DNA of 10,460 nt from Anaerolineae bacterium. Lineage in GTDB: Bacteria > Chloroflexota > Anaerolineae > 4572-78 > J111. Below, in pieces: positions 6,401-10,460 of the stretch. Under the pieces are notes generated by a model that saw only the letters and a list, made by a program, of their open reading frames with translations, made no database searches and was not told the origin of the DNA. The stretch lies in the NCBI GenBank assembly GCA_020433835.1, contig JAGRBY010000222.1, positions 1 to 10,460 of the forward strand, in the 5' to 3' direction. Position numbers and translations under genes: made by a program. How positions within the stretch are numbered: the first letter of the stretch is position 1; every line of letters begins with the position of its first letter.

Positions 6401-7099
6401 TTAAGTTTGCCACATGGCAACCATGCTATCATTAAGCAGGGCCGAGAGCTTACCGATACTCTCCTCGCTCATTTCAGCCAACTGGTACTGAAATCGTTGG
6501 GTGTGGGTGGTTAATTTTTCTAGAAGTGTTTTATCTTCCGCTTCTTGATGCAGACAAGAACCCAGGCTTAATCCGGCTAACGAAGCCAGACCGATTTGCC
6601 CATTTATAGATAAGCTTTCTAAAAAAGGAGTCATATTGGTATTGCGCATACGCTCAATATTGAGTAACAAAATAGAAATCATTTCAGCGCAATAATTGAG
6701 AGGAGTTTTTGTATCAGGCAGGGTCGATAGGGCCTCGCTTAAAGTTTCGGTGGTGCACGATTGGCGAGACTCGTGCAGGCGTTTTAGAATATTTTCTTTA
6801 ACGCGCTGCCAATCGGCGCTGTAGCGCATCTCGTCGCGGAGTTGGGTTAAAAATTGGGCGGCTTTATGGGTTGGGTAAAAAACCACTTGCGAACGCCCTG
6901 GACCGGCTTGATCATCATTGAGGATATAATCAGAAGCAGCTACCCCCTTTTCTTCTAAAACTTTCAACATATCGTAAGCCGAAAATTTATTAACGCCTAA
7001 TTTGTTAGCGACAACAGAATAGTGTACAGGTCCTTTAAATTCTCTATAAAGTTCAAATAGATTATCTAGGAACGCTTGTTGTCGAGGAGTCAGTTTCAT
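6401..7099 (-). CDS. Winged-helix DNA-binding regulator, family not identified
   Basis: This 232-residue protein opens with a winged helix-turn-helix (about 3-60): LTPRQQAFLDNLFELYREF, then VHYSVVANKLGVNKFSAYDMLKVLEEKG, followed by a wing-like GPGRSQVVFYPT (67-78). The N-terminus resembles LexA-type and other repressor HTHs, but no LexA Ser/Lys protease domain is present. The remaining 150 residues are helical with a small hydrophobic stretch (LASLAGLSLG, 171-180) and match nothing I can name; they could be an effector or dimerisation domain. A GTG in the same frame lies at 7108, but the SD AAGGAG (7108-7113) touches it, so the ATG at 7099, eight bases away, is the start. It is divergent from fabF, which suggests control of that gene. 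Confidence 0.8.
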   Translation of the reverse strand: MKLTPRQQAFLDNLFELYREFKGPVHYSVVANKLGVNKFSAYDMLKVLEEKGVAASDYILNDDQAGPGRSQVVFYPTHKAAQFLTQLRDEMRYSADWQRVKENILKRLHESRQSCTTETLSEALSTLPDTKTPLNYCAEMISILLLNIERMRNTNMTPFLESLSINGQIGLASLAGLSLGSCLHQEAEDKTLLEKLTTHTQRFQYQLAEMSEESIGKLSALLNDSMVAMWQT

Positions 7100-7107
7100 T
7101 CCAAACA

Positions 7108-7113
7108 CTCCTT
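7108..7113 (-). promoter_or_regulatory. SD site deciding the regulator start
   Basis: AAGGAG on the minus strand, eight bases from the ATG at 7099 and directly abutting the upstream GTG, which it cannot serve. Confidence 0.75.
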
Positions 7114-7130
7114 ACATGGGTTTATTAAGG

Positions 7131-7139
7131 TGTATACCA
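7131..7139 (-). promoter_or_regulatory. Candidate extended -10 promoter of the regulator gene
   Basis: The minus strand reads TGGTATACA, an extended -10 element (TGn plus TATACA). A weak TTCGCT lies about 18 bases further upstream as a possible -35. The transcript would start about 25 bases before the ATG at 7099. There is also a GTATAC palindrome here (7132-7137), which could be bound by a regulator. Confidence 0.35.
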
Positions 7140-7378
7140 AAAAGGCCAAACATTAGCGAATTTTACTCGTAACCGGCAACCTTGTCAATAAACTTTTTCC
7201 GCACTGTTTGATAGCGCCTGTAGGCGGGTAAATGGTGTTTCACCCGGTGACAGTTATGTGAGAGTCACCCCTTTCTTGATCAAGATGTGCCTGTGTCTGG
7301 TTATGCGCCACAGCATGCCTCAAATTTCAAGCATAACTAATAACGGTACGGAGGGTTTTATTATTTGAGGATTTTAAC

Positions 7379-7384
7379 TATAAT
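7379..7384 (+). promoter_or_regulatory. Candidate -10 element of fabF
   Basis: A perfect TATAAT lies 52 bases before the fabF ATG. The -35 position (TTTTAT or TTTATT at about 7356-7362) is a poor match, so activity might need an activator or another sigma factor, or the hexamer may be fortuitous in AT-rich sequence. Confidence 0.3.
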
Positions 7385-7417
7385 CCAAGTTTATTGTCAA
7401 TTCAATTTAGGGTCATC

Positions 7418-7423
7418 AGGAGG
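7418..7423 (+). promoter_or_regulatory. fabF SD site with a long spacer
   Basis: AGGAGG lies 13 bases before the ATG at 7437. The frame has a TAG only 12 bases upstream of the ATG, so no earlier start exists. Confidence 0.6.
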
Positions 7424-7436
7424 ATAGTTACCTATA

Positions 7437-8711
7437 ATGTCTTTCAATGGAAATGGTAGCGGAAATGGCAACCGACGCCGAGTAGTGGTGACGGGTATGG
7501 GAGCCGTTAGCGCTCTTGGGAATAATTTGGAATCGACCTGGGCTGGAATGATGAATGGGGAATGTGGTGTTGAACCGATTACACGTTTTGATACCACCGA
7601 CTACCCTTGCAGTGTTGCTGCCTGTGTGAAAGATTTCAATCCCTTGGATTATCTTGAAAAACGAGACGCCCGTCGCATGGCTCCATTTTTACACTTTGCG
7701 GTTGGCGCGGCTCAGCAGGCTATTCAGGATGCCAATCTTGATTTAAGTTTGGAAGATCCCACCCGTATAGGTGTAGAAATCGGCAGTGGAATTGGCGGCT
7801 CCGACGTGGTAGAAGATCAACGTATTCTTTTAGAAGCAAGAGGGGTTCGCAAAGTCAACCCGGCGACCATTCCGGCTTTATTGGTGAGTATGCCCGCCTG
7901 TTTTGTGGCAATTACGCACAATATCCGAGGGCCGGTTAATTCGTCGGTGTCGGCCTGCGCCACGGGTGTGGCCGGTATTGGCGAAGGGATGCGTCGCATT
8001 ATATGGGGCGATGCCGATGTGATGCTCGTCGGCGGCACCGATGCGGCTATTACGCCTCTGGTCATTGGCGCGTTTGGGCGACTGACGGCGTTATCCGGCC
8101 GCAATGCTACACCCAAAAGAGCCATTACACCTTTCGACGCCAGCCGCGATGGTACGGTTATCGGCGAAGGCTCAGGCGTGTTGGTTTTAGAGTCGCTGGA
8201 GCATGCCCAAGCCCGTGGAGCCAGAATACTGGCCGAAGTAAAAGGCTATTCGTTGACCAGCGATGCCTATCATATTTCATCCCCCCGTGAAGACGGCAGC
8301 GGCGCAACCCGAGCGATGAACAATGCGCTTAATGACAGCGGTCTCAGGGCCGAAGAAATTACCTATCTCGCTGCGCATGGCACCGGCACGCCAATTAACG
8401 ATCCGCTTGAAACCAAAGCTATCAAGGCTACATTTGGCGAAGCAGCTTATGATCTGGCTATTAGCTCGATTAAAAGCATGCTGGGCCACACGTTGGGCGC
8501 CGCCGGAGCGCTGTCGGCCATTGCTGCGGTTAAAGGTATGCAAGAGGGATATATTCCGCCGACAATCAATTTAGACACGCCTGATCCGGATTGTGATTTA
8601 GATTATGTACCCAACGAACCGCGCCGAGCCGAGATCAACGCGGCGATGGTTAACGGCTTTGGTTTTGGTGGGCAAAATGCCAGCTTAGTTTTGAAAAACT
8701 GGAAAAATTAG
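7437..8711 (+). CDS. fabF: 3-oxoacyl-[acyl-carrier-protein] synthase II (KAS II)
   Basis: FabF condenses malonyl-ACP with acyl-ACP in each elongation round of type II fatty-acid synthesis. The 424-residue protein has the full KAS I/II active site: Cys174 (VSACATG), His314 (AAHGTGT), Lys346 (SSIKSMLG) and His351 (LGHTLGAAG), plus the glycine loop GFGFGGQNAS (407-416). It begins RRVVVTGMGAVSALGNN, typical of FabF, after an unusual Asn/Gly-rich leader (NGNGSGNGNRRR, 4-15) encoded partly by a tandem GGAAATGG repeat. It appears monocistronic, with no acpP, fabD or fabG adjacent. Upstream lies the large divergent region shared with the winged-helix gene, which may control it. KAS I (fabB) is the alternative but is less likely from overall resemblance. 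Confidence 0.95.
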   Translation: MSFNGNGSGNGNRRRVVVTGMGAVSALGNNLESTWAGMMNGECGVEPITRFDTTDYPCSVAACVKDFNPLDYLEKRDARRMAPFLHFAVGAAQQAIQDANLDLSLEDPTRIGVEIGSGIGGSDVVEDQRILLEARGVRKVNPATIPALLVSMPACFVAITHNIRGPVNSSVSACATGVAGIGEGMRRIIWGDADVMLVGGTDAAITPLVIGAFGRLTALSGRNATPKRAITPFDASRDGTVIGEGSGVLVLESLEHAQARGARILAEVKGYSLTSDAYHISSPREDGSGATRAMNNALNDSGLRAEEITYLAAHGTGTPINDPLETKAIKATFGEAAYDLAISSIKSMLGHTLGAAGALSAIAAVKGMQEGYIPPTINLDTPDPDCDLDYVPNEPRRAEINAAMVNGFGFGGQNASLVLKNWKN

Positions 8712-8785
8712 TGCAACTTTTTTCGGGATCGTGCGTAGAGCAATAAAGCCTGGGGTAGTTTCTCAAAAAAATGAAAGAAGGATTG

Positions 8786-8811
8786 GTAGGGCAAACTTAA
8801 GTTTGCCTTAC
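8786..8811. repeat. Palindromic interspersed repeat, copy 1
   Basis: A 26-base near-perfect palindrome with left arm GTAGGGCAAACTT and right arm AAGTTTGCCTTAC. The core of 18 bases is perfect, and the only non-Watson-Crick pair (G-T) is a wobble in RNA. It shares family with the copy at 10012-10055. A third, arm-like stretch follows directly (8811-8822, whose complement reads CGTGGGGCAACG), so GGGCAA (8789-8794) could also pair with TTGCCC (8813-8818). It lies between fabF and the M48 gene and has no T-run for plus-strand termination. Confidence 0.8.
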
Positions 8812-8865
8812 GTTGCCCCACGTTATGAAAATGTAACTTCGTGGAGTTTGTACAATTAACAGTTT

Positions 8866-8870
8866 AGGAG
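8866..8870 (+). promoter_or_regulatory. SD site of the M48 gene, ambiguous start
   Basis: AGGAG lies five bases before the TTG at 8876 and 11 bases before the ATG at 8882, both in frame. Either is workable; the TTG has the better spacing, the ATG the better codon. Confidence 0.6.
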
Positions 8871-8875
8871 ATTAA

Positions 8876-9958
8876 TTGAGTATGGTCGAAGAACCACGTA
8901 TGTTTCCCGGTTTAAGTCCCGCAGCCTTTCAACATCCGCTTGATATTCAAGCAACAGCCAGTTTACGAAATGTGCCACTTTTGGCCCCACTTTTAACCGC
9001 GATTTCCAGTTCGCTCTTTGAAAGGCAGATGCGGCTGGCCAGCATTGCCAACACGGTGCGGCTTGGCCCCAACCAGGGCGGGAGTCTTTACCGTAAATTT
9101 GAGCGAGCCGCTGATATTCTGGATCTGCCGGATTTACCGGAAATCTACGTGAGCAATCAGTATGTTATCAACGCCTATGCTTTTGGAATTGAAAAATACC
9201 AAATTACCCTCTTTTCCGGTCTGATCGATGCTTTAACCGAGGATGAGCTAATGGCCGTTATCGGCCACGAGTTAGGGCATGTTAAATGTGAACATATGCT
9301 TTATAAGACCATGGCCTACATTCTGCGCATATTTGGCGTAGAATTTTTGCGTACGCTCTTGCCGGCCAACACCGGTACACTGGCTTCTATTCCGCTGCAA
9401 CTGGCTATCCTCCACTGGGAGCGTATGGCTGAACTTTCGTGTGACCGCGCCGGACTGCTTGTGGTACAGGATCGTGAGGTGGTGGCCAGCGCCTTGAGCA
9501 AATTGGCCGGCGGCTCACGCAAGCTTTTGCCGGAGATCAATTTGGATCAGGTACTCAAGCAAGCCGACGAATACGAAGATAGCAGTGGTGGACTGTTGGA
9601 GCAGATGTTTAAGGTCAATATGTTGCTGCTGCAAACCCATCCCTTCCCGATAGTACGCACCAAAGAAATTATGAACTGGGGGCTGTCGGAGCAGTATCAA
9701 AATATTCTTAACGGCAATTACGCCCATTTTGATGGCGTTCCCATTTTGGCGGCTGTTGAACCTATCAGCAAAGTTTGCCCGCACTGTGATCAACGAGCCA
9801 ACGCTTCCGCAGCAACCTGTCCGGCCTGTGCTCGTAGTATGAAAGGAGGCAGGTCGGTTTGTACCGCCTGTGGCATCAAAGTCTTCTCTAGCTGGCAGAA
9901 ATGCCCCGGCTGTGGCGCGCGTTTGCAGAAAGAGGCTGACGAGACGGTAGCCGCATAG
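8876..9958 (+). CDS. M48 family zinc metalloprotease with C-terminal zinc ribbons
   Basis: The 360-residue protein has an M48 (Ste24/HtpX-like) peptidase domain with HELGH (131-135: zinc ligands His131 and His135, catalytic Glu132) and ERMAELSCDRAG (182-193, third ligand Glu186). THPFPIVRTKEI (254-265) is the usual 'HP....R' segment after the catalytic core. Unlike HtpX it has no clear transmembrane helices; 155-178 is only mildly hydrophobic, so it is probably cytoplasmic. The last 60 residues contain four CxxC pairs (301/304, 315/318, 329/332, 343/346), making two zinc ribbons that may bind substrate or partner. It starts at TTG 8876 or ATG 8882. It is flanked by two copies of a palindromic repeat. 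The substrate is unknown; quality control of proteins is a guess from the family. Confidence 0.9.
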   Translation: MSMVEEPRMFPGLSPAAFQHPLDIQATASLRNVPLLAPLLTAISSSLFERQMRLASIANTVRLGPNQGGSLYRKFERAADILDLPDLPEIYVSNQYVINAYAFGIEKYQITLFSGLIDALTEDELMAVIGHELGHVKCEHMLYKTMAYILRIFGVEFLRTLLPANTGTLASIPLQLAILHWERMAELSCDRAGLLVVQDREVVASALSKLAGGSRKLLPEINLDQVLKQADEYEDSSGGLLEQMFKVNMLLLQTHPFPIVRTKEIMNWGLSEQYQNILNGNYAHFDGVPILAAVEPISKVCPHCDQRANASAATCPACARSMKGGRSVCTACGIKVFSSWQKCPGCGARLQKEADETVAA

Positions 9959-10011
9959 GCCAGTCGGAAGTAAGCAGTTTGACCATCTTAGTTGAGACGA
10001 AGCGACAATGG

Positions 10012-10055
10012 AAAATATACGTAGGACAAACTTAAATTTGTCCTACGTATATTTT
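10012..10055. repeat. Palindromic interspersed repeat, copy 2
   Basis: A 44-base palindrome with one mismatched pair (C at 10031 against A at 10036). The arms are AAAATATACGTAGGACAAA and its complement, around a short TTAA-centred middle. The inner 26 bases (10021-10046) align with copy 1 at 22 of 26 positions, and the differences largely keep the pairing. It lies 53 bases after the M48 stop. Confidence 0.85.
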
Positions 10056-10058
10056 TTT
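10012..10058 (+). terminator. Probable terminator of the M48 gene, formed by repeat copy 2
   Basis: The long hairpin of repeat copy 2 ends in seven T residues (10052-10058) on the plus strand, giving an intrinsic terminator downstream of the M48 gene. The stem is AT-rich at its base. The left flank has only four A residues, so termination of the converging minus-strand gene would be weaker. Confidence 0.65.
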
Positions 10059-10067
10059 CAGAAGGGT

Positions 10068-10103
10068 AAGAAGTAAGAGGATATTTCATGCTTCCTACTT
10101 CTT
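10068..10103. repeat. Imperfect inverted repeat between convergent genes
   Basis: AAGAAGTAAGAGG (10068-10080) and CTTCCTACTTCTT (10091-10103) pair at 11 of 13 positions around a ten-base loop; one of the two mismatches is a G-T wobble. It may help terminate the minus-strand gene ending at 10128. The motif GGAAGTAAGCAG at 9966-9977 resembles its left arm. Confidence 0.45.
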
Positions 10104-10127
10104 TCATTCTATTTCTGAATAACCTCA

Positions 10128-10460
10128 TTACTCACCTAAAACCGCACATTCCCTCACCCTTTCCCCTTGCAATTCATAACAATGTCTTTCCTTAAAAAAA
10201 CCTCTAAGTGATCGGCTGTACGCTTCGCCCCAATCGATAGCATATACTACCGGGCCATCGAGCAGAGGGCTATTGGCAGCAAACGACGCGGCGAAATCGC
10301 TCCAGCGCTTTACATCTTTGACCAAAATGAGAGCCGGTGTCGAGATTTCGGCCTGTTCGACAGCCTGGAGTGGAGCTGGGGTAATACCATACTTGCCTTT
10401 TTGCGCGGCCAGCAGCGGCGGTAGGTGCCAGAACAAATTATAAGCCACCAAACTCACTAT
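10128..10460 (-). CDS. Partial hypothetical protein, 3' end of a larger gene
   Basis: This frame is open to the right edge of the window, so the N-terminus is missing; a GTG at 10457 is probably internal. The visible 110 residues include a short hydrophobic start (LVAYNLFWHLPPLLA), then ALILVKDVKRWSDFAASFAANSPLLDGPVVYAIDWG and a basic/aromatic RSLRGFFKERHCYEL. The pattern 'W..F...F..NSP.LDGPVVYA.D.G....L...F..R..Y' resembles C-terminal soluble tails of large multi-membrane-spanning glycosyltransferase-like proteins in Chloroflexota, but I cannot confirm the family. The end is at 10128 (TAA). It converges with the M48 gene, with two hairpins in the 169-base gap. Confidence 0.6.
   Translation of the reverse strand: MVSLVAYNLFWHLPPLLAAQKGKYGITPAPLQAVEQAEISTPALILVKDVKRWSDFAASFAANSPLLDGPVVYAIDWGEAYSRSLRGFFKERHCYELQGERVRECAVLGE

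Larger units (their letters stand above)
7100..7436. other. 337-base divergent intergenic region, regulator / fabF
   Basis: No gene is visible here. The left part holds the regulator's SD and a candidate promoter. The middle holds a run of short inverted repeats: CGCC-TGTA-GGCG (7215-7226), GGTG-TTT-CACC (7234-7244), GGTGAC/GTCACC (7246-7251 with 7264-7269) and GTTATGC/GCATAAC (7300-7306 with 7331-7337). A further partial stem is TG(C)CTGTG (7288-7295) with CACAGCA (7309-7315). The right part is AT-rich with a TATAAT and the fabF SD. The hairpins could be operators or a structured fabF leader; I do not recognise a known riboswitch class. Confidence 0.6.

Noticed and set aside
7200..7340. tRNA or known riboswitch in the fabF upstream region
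   Set aside because: No T-loop motif or known aptamer core is visible; the hairpins alone do not identify a class.
8712..8785. Terminator directly after fabF
   Set aside because: There is a T6 run at 8718-8723, but no GC-rich stem precedes it.
8786..10055. The M48 gene plus flanking palindromes as a transposable unit
   Set aside because: The palindromes are not terminal inverted repeats of a transposon, no transposase is present, and no target-site duplication is evident.

Overview
The window reads as an ordinary chromosomal segment of a free-living bacterium with intermediate base composition. It carries dense protein genes, good Shine-Dalgarno (SD) sites, some GTG and TTG starts, and short non-coding gaps rich in hairpins. 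The mix of genes (an acetyltransferase-nitrilase fusion, an M48 peptidase with C-terminal zinc ribbons, a short ParB-like protein with a DGNHR motif, and an ECF sigma factor with a small one-helix membrane protein nearby) resembles what I know of Chloroflexota (Anaerolineae-like) genomes. That placement is an inference from gene style, not a proven assignment. There is no rRNA, tRNA, CRISPR array, transposase or phage gene.

Layout, left to right. Positions 1-46 hold a rho-independent terminator of a gene outside the window. Two plus-strand genes follow: a small ParB/Srx-like protein (167-661) and aat, leucyl/phenylalanyl-tRNA-protein transferase (773-1354). Then comes a long minus-strand block, read from 7099 down to 1373: a winged-helix regulator, a palindrome/terminator, an ECF sigma factor, a DegV-type fatty-acid-binding protein, a one-TM membrane protein, fabH, a DUF4404 protein, and a GNAT acetyltransferase fused to a nitrilase-superfamily amidohydrolase. 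fabF (7437-8711) diverges from the regulator across a 337-base spacer containing several inverted repeats. A soluble M48 metalloprotease with two zinc ribbons follows on the plus strand (8876-9958). The right edge has the 3' part of a minus-strand gene that I do not recognise securely.

How the genes may work together. FabH starts fatty-acid chains and FabF elongates them. DegV proteins (FakB family) bind free fatty acids. All three sit around an ECF sigma factor, a small membrane protein and a winged-helix regulator. This makes a plausible membrane-lipid homeostasis locus, with the sigma factor and the regulator as candidate controllers. The link is inferred from gene order only.

The clearest unexplained non-coding signal is a pair of related palindromes, at 8786-8811 and 10012-10055, flanking the M48 gene. 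Their differences preserve base pairing: one pair change is fully compensatory (G-C to A-T) and one is G.T to G-C. They look like members of an interspersed hairpin repeat family, and the second copy has a T-run that would make it a working terminator. I see no convincing evidence of a radically new defence or mobile system here.
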